Below are positions 21,421-30,255 of a DNA stretch of 30,255 bases, in pieces. The translations under genes were made by a program, and so were the position numbers. Under the pieces are notes generated by a model. The model made no database searches. It saw only the letters and a program-made list of their open reading frames with translations, and was not told the DNA's origin. Position 1 is the stretch's first letter; each line of letters starts with the position of its first letter. The stretch comes from Astrocystis sublimbata (taxonomy: Eukaryota > Ascomycota > Sordariomycetes > Xylariales > Xylariaceae), in the NCBI GenBank assembly GCA_022453515.1, contig JAJNNY010000131.1, positions 1 to 30,255 on the forward strand, written 5' to 3'.

Positions 21421-22578
21421 TTTCAAAGCGTTAAGCAAGTTGCAAGTACTTGAGTGATAGCGGTAGAGATGCCAATAGGATTGGCGACAGCGAAAAGATA
21501 GATGAGTATGGGGACAATGATGATGGCACTGCTGAGATGGTGTAGTTGGTAGACGGGAATGGATGGTGAGTGAGGGAAGAATTCGAGCAAAGTTGAGGGA
21601 CTGATTAAATAATATGGGTGAGGCAAATGGGGGACCTTGGAGGGACTCGGGCCCTCGGCGTAATAAAAGCATTGCTGACGTAGTGACATTCACCTCACCC
21701 AAATACGAAAAAGACACATAAGTACTTACATATGAAGGTTTCCAGGCACCTGCCAGGTAGACACTACGTATGCATAATGCGAGACTCGCGCATGCTGAAA
21801 GTTAAAGTTTGCTATCAGTGCTCTTCATCTTCCTCTGCCTAGGTAGAGTTAGAACAGCATGCCTGCTTACGTAAGGATTCTATATCGATATGAACTACTA
21901 TGCTTTGCCTTAGCAATTGAAACCAGCATGCATCTTATTGAGCTCCGATCTATATAAATCGTTGCATAAGCAAAAGGTATGTTCGAAAACTTATCTAGGT
22001 AGCTATTAGTTAATCAGGTTTTGAAGAATAACCTTACGTTTCAGTGCATCTCACTAACTCACTGTTGAGGAAGCATGTTGTATATGATAGGACAATGACT
22101 CTTGAGTCGCATGCATGATTGCTGTATCTCAAGCACTTATGTGTTATCAATCTGTTGAGTTCTCTTAGCATTATGATCAAAGTCTTAAAATGCAATGAAT
22201 GCAATAAACAAACCTTGATCATTGATTGATACAAGTACCTAGGTACCATAGGGTGGCAGGGGCTAGTGAATGAGGTCACGTGCTTGGTCACGTGCTTCAC
22301 TCCGCTAACAGGATCCCTTCAGCACATCACTGTGATTCACTCACTCACCACTCCATTTCAATTCAATTGCCCTTTCTCATGTTCATGAAAACCCCATCTT
22401 CATCATTGCGCATTCAGATTCACTCGCCCCTCTTTTCGGAATTGCCCATATAAGAAAGTGTGGCGGTTGGTCCTCAACACCATCACCACAATTGATGGCC
22501 ACTGCAACTGCACCACCCTAGCTGCAGGCAGTGCTCCTCCGCCCCAGTCTCGAGTCTCGAGTCTCCTACAAGGCCAGG
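21421..22578. other. Divergent intergenic region upstream of the PHD-finger gene
   Basis: Contains the likely promoter of the PHD gene: a tandem CACGTG element (22274-22297), a TATA-like CATATAAGAAA near 22447-22457, and a leader ending with about two and a half copies of a TCTCGAG unit at about 22550-22565. Also the palindrome GTACCTAGGTAC at 22235-22246 and AT-rich DNA from 21880 to 22230. The left part may include a first exon of the membrane-protein gene. No other gene seen. Confidence 0.5.
22274..22297 (+). promoter_or_regulatory. Tandem repeat of GGTCACGTGCTT (two exact copies)
   Basis: Two head-to-tail 12-bp copies, each centred on the palindrome CACGTG in the TCACGTG context favoured by Cbf1/USF-type bHLH factors. 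It lies 282 bp upstream of the PHD-gene ATG. Binding is inference from the motif; the exact duplication on one face of the helix is seen directly. Confidence 0.5.
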
Positions 22579-24144
22579 ATGGAGGACCGATCGGAAGATG
22601 CGAGAAAGACGGCCGGCGAAGCAGACACCGCTGCAACTACCACCCCGGATGCCTCTTCCGATGCGACAGCACATATGGCCACGGATGTCGCCTCTCTGCC
22701 TACCATGGCGGGGGCGGCCCTGGCGGCTGTGACGAGTTCGAGGCCGAGTCCGAGGCCGAGTCCACAGCCGAGTCCAGCCAGCTCAGCCGCAGATAAAACC
22801 TACGTGCCGCAGTTTTCCGAGTTCTCCGCTTCCACTCAATTGATCCTGTCGCGCATCAACAGCAAGCCCGGAAGTCTGTCGGCAGCCCTGTCGTCCGCCT
22901 CGTCCATGGCTAAGAGCATGAGCATCGAGAAGTCAGCTTTCGAGGATGCTAGGAGACGCCTCGTCATGAACATGAACACCTCAACCTCCATGCTCGTGCC
23001 ACCTGCCGCCAAGCCACGTCGCTCCCATGACGTCCGTGATTCCGCTCATCTCAGGGCTTCATCGTCTGCACCTGCTGTAGACACCACCAAGGCCGCCCGG
23101 CCACAGTTACCAGCCCCGAAGCCGCAAGTTGGCAGGCCCCCCAAGCAGAAAGGCAAGGCGGCAATGCAAGGCACGAAGCGCAAGCGGGGCAAGGACGACG
23201 AGGACCCATCGTCCAGTCTCAGCGAGCTCTCCGACAGCGATGGAGAGTCGAAAGAGCAGGCACCGGCCACCAAGACCAAGTCCGGCCGCCAGGTACAGAA
23301 ACCCACCCAGTTCACCCCCACGGATACCCCGAACTCGCAGAAGCGCAAGCACTACGGCAAGCGCACCGTCGAGCAGGCCCTCTGCAAGGTGTGCACCAGA
23401 GGCCTCAGCCCTCCCATGAACCAGATCGTCTTCTGCGACGGCTGCAACTTCTGCTGGCACCAGATGTGCCACGACCCATACATCGACGACGACTTCGTTA
23501 GTGACGAGGGTCGCTCGTGGTTCTGCAGTCGCTGCCTCGCCAAACGCGAAAAGGCGCTGGCCCGGAAGAACAAACTTGCCGAGCACAAGGGTGCGAGCTG
23601 GGCGGCCAAGACCGCGGCTCAGGTATGTTCTGTCAATGATCCCGGTCGCCAACATGAACCGTGCTGATCCAATTGACAGAAGCGCACACATTTGACTACC
23701 AACACACATGCCCAGCTGGTTAATATCCTCATGTACAGCTTGGAGCTACACCCGGAGCTCCCTATCTTCCCTGGTCAGGAATCAGGCCCATCCAAGCGTG
23801 CCGCACAACGATCCGCGACGAATAGTCCTCTCCGGCGGGGTAGCGGTGCCAATTTCGCCCGCCCGACGAATTTCACCGCTGTTGTTTCGACGCCCGATGC
23901 CAAGACGGACGAGAAGTCGCAGACAAAGCGGAAAGGCTCTACCGAGGCCCGAAGTCAGGCAGGGCGCGAATCGTCCGCTGAATCGATAATCCCTGCCGCA
24001 TGGCCGAAGGTTGGAAAGGGCGTCCTCGAAGGCCTGGATCTCGACGAAGATGATCTGCAGGATAAGAACGACTACGACTCCTTCAGCGTCACTACCTACG
24101 ACCAAAAGGGGCAGAAGCTAATGGAAAATGGCGTGGCTGTGTGA
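22579..24144 (+). CDS. PHD-finger chromatin reader protein, two exons
   Basis: Exon 1 is 22579-23622 and exon 2 is 23680-24144, 502 aa in total. The intron (23623-23679, 57 bp) starts GTATGT, has a CTGAT branch-like site, ends TTGACAG and is in phase 0. PHD fingers bind histone H3 tails, so a nuclear chromatin role is likely. The PHD is at residues 269-319 with all C4-H-C3 ligands: CKVC, FCDGC, WHQMC and FCSRC. Before it come a Ser/Pro repeat (RPSPRPSPQPSP), an AT-hook-like KPQVGRPPKQKGK, basic KRKRGKDDEDP (probable nuclear signal) and a Ser/Asp-rich acidic patch. The segment just after the finger is basic. Exon 2 includes a short helix (AQLVNILMYSLELHPELPIF), a disordered stretch and a conserved-looking end (DDYDSFSV-type). 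ATG 22579 is the first ATG of the frame. Exact orthology is not assigned. Confidence 0.85.
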
Positions 24145-24733
24145 GGGTGAGGCCGCGATGATACCAATTTGTGCAAGGGTTTTCTTTCTGAATGGGGCGG
24201 AGTCTCGCGTCAATCGTAGCCTACGGGCTTGTTTGCATTTGCCTGGCGTGTCTGTTTATCTGATCACGATGATACGATTGATCATTGTGTAGCTAGGCGT
24301 TCTGTGTTGTTCTCCATCAGTCACCGGTGTTGAGAGGTGGTTTACTAGTATGTTTGTTTGTCGCATGGCCTTTGCGTTGACTTGATAATACCTACCTTGT
24401 GTACCTTAAGTACCTATATTTGCGGCCAATTGGCGAAAAGCTCGAGATCAGAGCGATGCGAAAGTCGCAGCCGAGTCAGTTATGTAAAACAGTCAATGAA
24501 TATGACTCGTATCAATTGCAAGCCGCATCACTAATATGAGAGAGTTCCTGATATCAAGGGAGCAGGTCGGGAGTTACCTTAGCCTGTCACGGAATAACGA
24601 CGCCGCTAGTTCCGTCGCCGTGATAGACTAATAGTGTGCATGCTCCACCTGCCCGAACCAACACCGACTGCGACGAACTATGTGGATTTCGAACTGCTAG
24701 ACGCCGCTTTTTCTCCGAATCAATGGACTAGCA
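24145..24733. other. Convergent intergenic region
   Basis: Lies between the PHD gene stop and the end of the remnant 3' part of the HET-NACHT gene. Contains variants of the dispersed palindrome (TACCTACC...TACCTTAAGTACCTA near 24390-24417). No gene or RNA seen. Confidence 0.5.
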
Positions 24734-25503
24734 TCAGTCCAAACTTGCTGTCCGCTCCGTACTAGGCCCGTAAGTCACGGAAAATGAAGTAAGTTTTATT
24801 TCGGGCCCCAATGGGTAGACTCGGTGGCCTGCCATTGCCTGCCTTGTGCTACGCCTCATTTCTATGATAATTAATCCATGTTTGGTCCCTCTATCAGTGC
24901 CCTTGCATAGCAGTCTATTAGCCCTAGCATTCCCAAATTGACTATCATGTTCTCCTATATTAACAACTACCAGCAGAGCTGAATTTAGCAGCGCTTTGAG
25001 GTCTTCTATAAATGGTGTTGCGGGTTTTGGCGCATCGCCGGAGTCGGGCACGTCTCGGCTCACAAAGTCCTGACCAGAGGAAGCGAATCCGCCCTGATGG
25101 CTGTGTCTTATGGCCCGATTGTCTAATACCTAAAGTCAGCCAAATACTGCATATATCTTAGAGCTATCATGTTGGGACTACATAATTACCTGTTTAAGGG
25201 TGCGAGGTGGCAAGAGACATCTCGAATACTGGTGTACAACGGACGCTTGAGTTTGTGCCTCGTAAGCGTAGTCCGCCATTTAAACTTCTGCCCACAACCC
25301 GAGCATCGGTAGTATCGGGGTTTTGAAAACGCTCTGTTGGATTGGTGGATTGAGTCTATGACACGAGTCCACGATGACAATCCTTGTTCCGCGGCATAAT
25401 CCCGAAGCTTAGTTCCAGGCGGTACATCTTCCCGGAGATTGGCCCAGCGTGTCCAGGTCTTCTTGTCCATAAAGCGATGAATAATAGAGTTCGCATCGGC
25501 ACT
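24734..25503 (-). pseudogene. Severed C-terminal part of the HET-NACHT gene (linker, zinc-finger-like segment, last exon)
   Basis: Directly after the TAA that ends the HET-NACHT frame (25506-25504), the same frame stays open for 105 codons. It reads SADANSIIHRFMDKKTWTRW then NLREDVPPGTKLRDYAAEQG, as a natural continuation of the receptor. It then holds YRCSGCGQKFKWRTTLTRHK: Cys at 25305 and 25296, His at 25257, the first three ligands of a C2H2-like finger. After His the frame must shift (between about 25256 and 25235, one base lost or two gained) to continue as VVHQYSRCLLPPRTLKQ. That ends at a donor GTAATT (25189). The intron (25189-25130, 60 bp) has GGCTGACTTTAG at its end, and a phase-0 last exon (25129-24734, 131 residues) begins VLDNRAIRHSHQGG and is unbroken. 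An independent small zinc-finger gene starting at the ATG at 25470 is the alternative, but the shared frame argues for one gene. Confidence 0.55.
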
Positions 25504-28232
25504 TTATTTCTGAGCCTGTCGAGCGTGGGTAAGAAACTCAAGGGTAGCGTAAGATAGAAGATCGGGGTGATCCTCCAGCAGTTCAGATAGATTCGCCATC
25601 GAAGGCGGCACGGGCGAAGTCCACTCCACTTGCGGCTCCTTACTAGACTTGACGGTGGGAAGCATTCCGAGCCATTGGTCAATGTTGATAGGCCCTTCGG
25701 TGGATGCATCTTTGAGCATCTCGAGAGATAAATGCAGACTGCCATTTCGTTGTCTTCCGGATGGCGAAAATGTTTCCTCGTCCAGCTTTTCCTTCAAATC
25801 ACAGAGAGCTACACTGTGTTCCTTCGCCGCATCTTCTGATAAAAAAATGACAGCGCTGCCTTCTGGGGGTAACCCGTGCTCTGGCGATGTATCAGCACCT
25901 CTCCAATCTGTGTCCCCCGATGTCTCCCGAAAATCAATAGGTAGACTTGATTGGATTGTGAATCGTTTTCGCACCTTAACGAGAGCGTCCAGTTCTTTGA
26001 TTTTGATATAGTCCAAACAAGTGCTCATGATTTGAATGTGACCATTGCCGATATGATCGGGCCCGGTGTACCCCAAAGCACGGAACCCTGAACCTTTCAT
26101 GAAGAAGTCCCGTACAGACTCGTGTATGACCTGTACCACTCTGGTTTCTCCTTGATCGAGTATAAGGGATCCTGCTCTGGCGCAAACTGATGTTTTTTTG
26201 TAAGTTTCATCCTGAGTAAGGACCCTTTCCGTGCGAACCTCAAGAAGCCCCTTCGAGAGGCTTCTAATTTTCTTCACGAGCTGTTCGTCATTTTCAGTGT
26301 AGATGTTCGAGTTGCGCCAATGGCGCAGGGACTTGAGGCTGGACTGCTGAATGAAAGCCATGATATGATGCCACTCTCGCAGACCAAGGGGCTTGGCGGC
26401 TAGAATGGCCCATTGGAAAAGCCGCAAGGTGATTTCTCGGGTGTCAGGACGGAGAGAATGAAACGACTGAAGGTATAAAGCTTCAAGCTCAACGGGTACA
26501 TCGTCGAGCTGCTTCAATAGGTCTTGCGGGCACTTACTGTCATCCCACTCTTCCAAGAGTTTATTAACAACAGGAACAACCCAGAGAAAGACACCGGCGG
26601 ATTTGCGTACGATGCTTTCTTGTAGCAGCTTCCAACTACTTTTCTCGGCGGCAATACCGAGGGTCAGCTTTTCCTCCACATACGCTGCAATATCATCCTG
26701 GTTATAGTGTTCCACAAAAATTGTCGGCCAGGAGGGGACATAGCCCGTGGGGAAACTTCTGCTACAAAGGCAAACACTTAATTGCGCTCTTGCCCAATAG
26801 GCCGATTTAGTGAGACCTCTCCAGAACCTTGTTTCATCCTGCATTTCCCAGCGGTCGTTGGCTTCATCAATGCCGTCAATAAAAATGATTGTACGTTTGG
26901 CTCTTTGGTGAGTAAATATTGACTCGAAAAGTCCTTCAAAATCTGACCACAGCCAAGAGCTACTGTTGGACGCAGTTTCTGACATCTGTGAGATATACTT
27001 CTCCCTGACTTTGCATAACGCGTGGAGGTCCTGCCGATCCTTTGAAAGCAGCTGGTACAGCAAGGACCTGATTAGACCACATCGTGATTGTTCAACATAT
27101 GTCCCATTCGTATTGTAAAAGAATGCTGCAGTCAAGTAATTGGAATCTTGCTCGCCAAGCACAGCTTGGCGATATGCCTCCTTGAGCAGGGTCGACTTGC
27201 CTGAGCCTGGCTTCCCTTTGAGCAAAAGGAGACCTTGATCGGGGTCCTCCTGCCGGCCCCAGAACCAATCTTGATATTGCGTGTGTGAAAGAAACCATTT
27301 ACAAGTTTCTCTACACGGAACTGAAATGTGAAGGTAGCGAATGTTCATTTCCGGAAACCACAGGGATTGCAGGCACGACTCTTCATCACTAAGATGCAGG
27401 CTTGCTGATCTTGGTGTCTGGCGACCTGTACATTTCTGTAAGCAAGGGACTATTATGATCTCCAAATGCTACAACACATACCCGAACTTCGATTCTGCAC
27501 AAATTCTACCTGCCGTTCAAACGCTTGTTGCAGACGATTAAATGCATTTTTCTTGCCTTCGCCATATATTGGCAGCAAAAATATCTCAAAAAGGCCGAAC
27601 AACGAATACGCCAGATCTTCTTCCAGCTTTGTCTCCCGGCCTTTCGCCCACGACATCCGTACATCTCGGCTGAAATTCGACAAGGGATATCCGCGCAATG
27701 CCATGGTTGAAATGCCTGTTATTTCGTGAACTTGTTGCTCTAGTGACGTTTTATCTCCAAGTAGATAGCCTTCTGCCGAGAAGAACTCGACTTCTAATGG
27801 AGCAAGAAGTTCCTGCAGCGTCCAGCCGCGTGTGAACCACCTGCTGGCTCGGAATTGCGGCATCCATAAACAATCATCGACGTCAAGATGACAATATACA
27901 TCAATAAGATAGACGTAGCATTTGGTCGCGTGCTTATACCACCTAAACATGGATTGTATCGCAATGGCCACTTCACTGTTGTTGTTTTTGTTGATGCAAC
28001 AGCTATCGATCCAGATATATTGAAGGCCATCGGATTCTGCTTGTTTGAGGCAGAAACGAATCTTGTTGTAACCACGTTTATCCTGGCCGACGCCATCTAT
28101 GATGTTCTTGAATGACACTTCCTCATCTTCCCGCTCCCATGTATGCGAAAGTATCGCATAAGGTGGGAGGTTTCTGGTAAGATCTTTCGTTAGAGTCACT
28201 TTGCCATCATCCTGAACCGTGAGAAGTCGCAT
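25504..28232 (-). CDS. HET-NACHT NLR-type receptor (C-terminally truncated)
   Basis: Exon 1 is 28232-27482 and exon 2 is 27425-25504, 890 aa. The intron (27481-27426, 56 bp) starts GTATGT and ends TGTACAG, phase 1. Fungal HET-NACHT proteins are STAND NTPases that act in heterokaryon incompatibility and related immune-type cell death. Their N-terminal HET domain is the death effector and the NACHT domain the ATP-dependent switch. HET motifs: YAILSHTW (25-32), YIWIDSCCINK (72-82), RGWTLQELLAP (135-145), then GEGKKNAFNRLQ. NACHT: P-loop GKPGSGKST (321-329), Walker B TIIFIDGIDEA (428-439) and a winged-helix-like region (LRLFQWAILAAKPLGLREW). No WD40 or ankyrin repeats are in the frame. The end, LLSYATLEFLTHARQAQK, resembles the linker that precedes the sensor part in such receptors and stops at a TAA, after which the frame continues. 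The product may therefore lack its sensor. ATG 28232 follows a TATATAAA at about 100 bp. Confidence 0.85.
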
Positions 28233-28695
28233 CGCTGCGGTGCAGCTTTGAAAGGATAAGCAAACCCCCCCTGTCACGGACCATCCTATTACGGACCACC
28301 ACGTTTTGCCCCACAAACGCGCTTACCCTGGTTTATATAATCTTAAATTTCTTAACAAATTTTACTTCTTAGCACTCTATTTTACTATCGATTGATCGGC
28401 GTCTCTCTCCTTTTTATCGAAATGTCCTCTTTGGATCTGTAGTAGCGCGCATACGCTGTAATACGCGATATAAAGCTCGGGATAGCTGTCCGAGAAGCCG
28501 CGCGAAAGTGGGATACTCCCAGGTTGTATCTCAACCGCCGCCTTAGTAGTATACCTACCAGAAAGGAGACGTATGCCAAGCTGCAAGTCTTCTTACCATT
28601 TCTTGAGACCCAATTGGCCGATTGGGCTGTTGGTTAGGCCAGGTTGGGCTTTACGCCGGTGCTTACCAAGTTTCGGTTTATGGCCTAGCGACTAG
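28233..28695. other. 5' flank of the HET-NACHT gene
   Basis: Holds a minus-strand TATATAAA (complement of 28332-28339) about 100 bp before the ATG. Two copies of ACGGACCA (about 28276 and 28293) lie just after TGTCACGG at 28272. Around 28612-28628 is an imperfect palindrome CCAATTGGCCGATTGGG. No gene; the region separates the receptor from the Copia LTR. Confidence 0.45.
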
Positions 28696-28881
28696 TGTCA
28701 GATATAAGCGATGCCTTGCAGCAGGTAGTAAAGTGGTGATTGATTGATATAACTGTTGTGTTGTGTTGACGCGTGTTCACCCCTGAATAATATGGGGGAC
28801 CCAGTCTTTTTAACATAGGTCCTACATCTGACCTTTATATAATCAATATCTCGGATAACCTTATATACCTTATATTTAACA
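28696..28881 (-). repeat. 3' LTR of the Copia element
   Basis: On the minus strand it begins TGTTAAATATA and ends ATATCTGACA. The ends are TG...CA with matching inverted TGTYA termini. Immediately upstream on the minus strand is a purine-rich CTAAAGGGG stretch that fits a polypurine tract; two bases (TG) between it and the chosen start make the edge uncertain by 2 bp (28881 or 28883). Length about 186 bp. The other LTR and the target duplication lie outside the window. Confidence 0.5.
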
Positions 28882-30255
28882 CACCCCTTTAGGAAGCACT
28901 AAATGGTAATGCTTCCTATAAAGCTTTCCTGTTATTTTTTAATAATCTAAGTATCCGATTCTTTTTTTTTAAGTAAGTTTTTTAGTATATCCTATTCTTT
29001 TTAAGGTATCTCCCGAGGTATTACTGCCTTTTTAACTATTTTAATATTTATAAAGTTGAGCTGTTTTATAAATAAAAGCTATTTTTCTTTAGGTAGAGCT
29101 TTAGTAAGTTTATTAGCTATTATATTATTTATAAGGATATATTCCATTTTTAAAGTTCTATTTATAACTTCCTACCGAAGCTAATATTTATAGATATTAA
29201 TATAACGGAGCTTTATTTATAGAGTGGCGATATTTTTATTTACTAGTTTAATTGTCTACTGGTTATCGTATTAAATCTGAATCTAAGAATCGTTTAAAGT
29301 AACCCTAAGTTTTTTAATTAATTAACTAATAAATATAGCCTTTTTAGCTGTTTAAGATAAGGAAAAGAGTTCTACTTTAGTAATAAATATAATAATAATA
29401 TTTTATTTGTTAGTATACTATTTAATCACTCCTCCGAAGAGAATTATTACGTATGCTTACGAACTTTTCCTATCGATAGTATTATTAGTAAACAAAGAGT
29501 CGCTGGCTATAATAAATTCGTTGCTATTTCCGAATTAGAGGGTATAGTATTAGGTAGAATCGAGGTAGGACAGCAGTCGATCGGCAGTATGGTCGTAATC
29601 TGGGCCTAGATTTATATTAAAACAGGATAGCCGAGAGGACGCAAATGCTATATTAGGGCGTATAATAATAGTAGTATATATCACAAACCTTATTTTCTTC
29701 TAGTATCTATAAATATCTCGTTTTAAAGCGATCTAGGTATTAAAAAGCAACTCTTCCGCTTTTATAGGGGTATCCTATCTACCCAACTTATTATTATCTC
29801 GAAGTTTAATAATTTTTTCGATATATAAGGATTAGGTTAGCTAGATTAGCTTTTGTATACGATCCTTAATTACTTTTATATTAAAGAACTATAAAAGGTC
29901 ATTTCTACCTGTGATTTAGTAGTAATATTTAAGCTTAAAGATTGCTTATTAAGTAATAATTTTTTATTCTTTCCTATATACTAGGATAATATTATCTATA
30001 TAGATAAAAATAAGTACCGCTTGTTTCGAGTAGTAGTATAGTTCGTGAGGGACAGCCTTATAGCCTATTAACGTTAATGTTTTAGTTAATTTGCGTTGCC
30101 AGAGTAAAGGGGACTCCCGTAGACTGTATAGAGCCCGAAGTAAGCGGAGGGAAGTCTCTGGTTTGCGGTAGCCAGGTAGTATCTGTATATAGATCTCCTT
30201 ATCTAACTTGGCGTTTATGAAAACGTTGATAGTATTATATTACTTTAGTTCTAAA
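28696..30255 (-). mobile_element. Ty1/Copia LTR retrotransposon, 3' part, RIP-damaged, runs off the right edge
   Basis: Minus-strand translation from the right edge gives a reverse transcriptase segment: NVFINAKLDKEIYI, LPGYRKPETSL, ALYSLRESPLLWQRKL, VPHELYYYSKQ. The catalytic motif appears as IFIYIDNIIL (about 30013-29984), where Copia elements have Y-V-D-D. Further left, RNase H-end fragments remain, such as IIANKLTKALPKEK and FIKQLNFINI near 29120-29040, interrupted by many stops. Then come a polypurine tract and the LTR. Most of 28800-30050 is very AT-rich with TA-rich codons and numerous TAA/TAG. Examples such as DD to DN and stops at likely CAA codons are C-to-T/G-to-A changes on either strand, the signature of repeat-induced point mutation. 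The element is not coding-competent in this window. Integrase, gag and the 5' LTR would lie to the right. Confidence 0.85.

Noticed and set aside
21423..21689. Hydrophobic open frame upstream of the membrane-protein ATG
   Set aside because: Could be a first exon, but no donor/acceptor pair joins it in frame with good signals; left out of the model and mentioned in the evidence.

Overview
The window looks like nuclear DNA of a filamentous ascomycete (Pezizomycotina, most likely a Sordariomycete). It has GC-rich genes with short introns (about 55-160 bp, GT...AG, with CTRAY-type branch sites), a textbook class II hydrophobin, a fungal HET-NACHT (NLR-type) gene, and an AT-rich Ty1/Copia retrotransposon carrying RIP-type C-to-T/G-to-A damage. 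Organism and family calls rest on sequence motifs only; no database search was possible.

Layout, left to right. 1.1-7.0 kb is housekeeping-like: a small Ser/Thr-rich protein (minus strand), a Spo7-like regulatory subunit of the Nem1-Spo7 lipin phosphatase (plus) and a STYX/DUSP-like phosphatase (plus). 8.3-13.4 kb is a minus-strand pair: a two-exon protein of 531 aa that I do not recognise, and a nine-exon gene reconstructed here. The latter encodes an OTU-protease-like protein of 559 aa whose catalytic Cys position is Ser. 13.4-18.5 kb is a 5.1 kb gap with no supportable gene and a few strong palindromes. At 18.5-19.7 kb a two-exon unknown gene and a three-exon class II hydrophobin are transcribed divergently from a 219 bp gap.

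20.5-24.1 kb holds a multi-pass membrane protein gene, broken by one frameshift and one nonsense codon. Divergent from it is an intact PHD-finger protein whose upstream region carries a tandem CACGTG repeat. 24.7-28.2 kb is a minus-strand HET-NACHT receptor-like gene. Its C-terminal part (linker, zinc-finger-like segment and one more spliced exon) is still recognisable downstream but is cut off by an in-frame TAA and then by a frameshift. From 28.7 kb to the right edge lies the 3' part of a Copia element (minus strand): LTR, RNase H and reverse transcriptase.

The left third reads as conserved core genome. The right two thirds read as accessory genome: immune-type receptor, pseudo-protease candidate, decayed genes, a gene desert and a transposon. 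The most interesting points are the OTU-like protein lacking the active-site Cys, and the partly decayed HET-NACHT gene next to a RIP-affected transposon.
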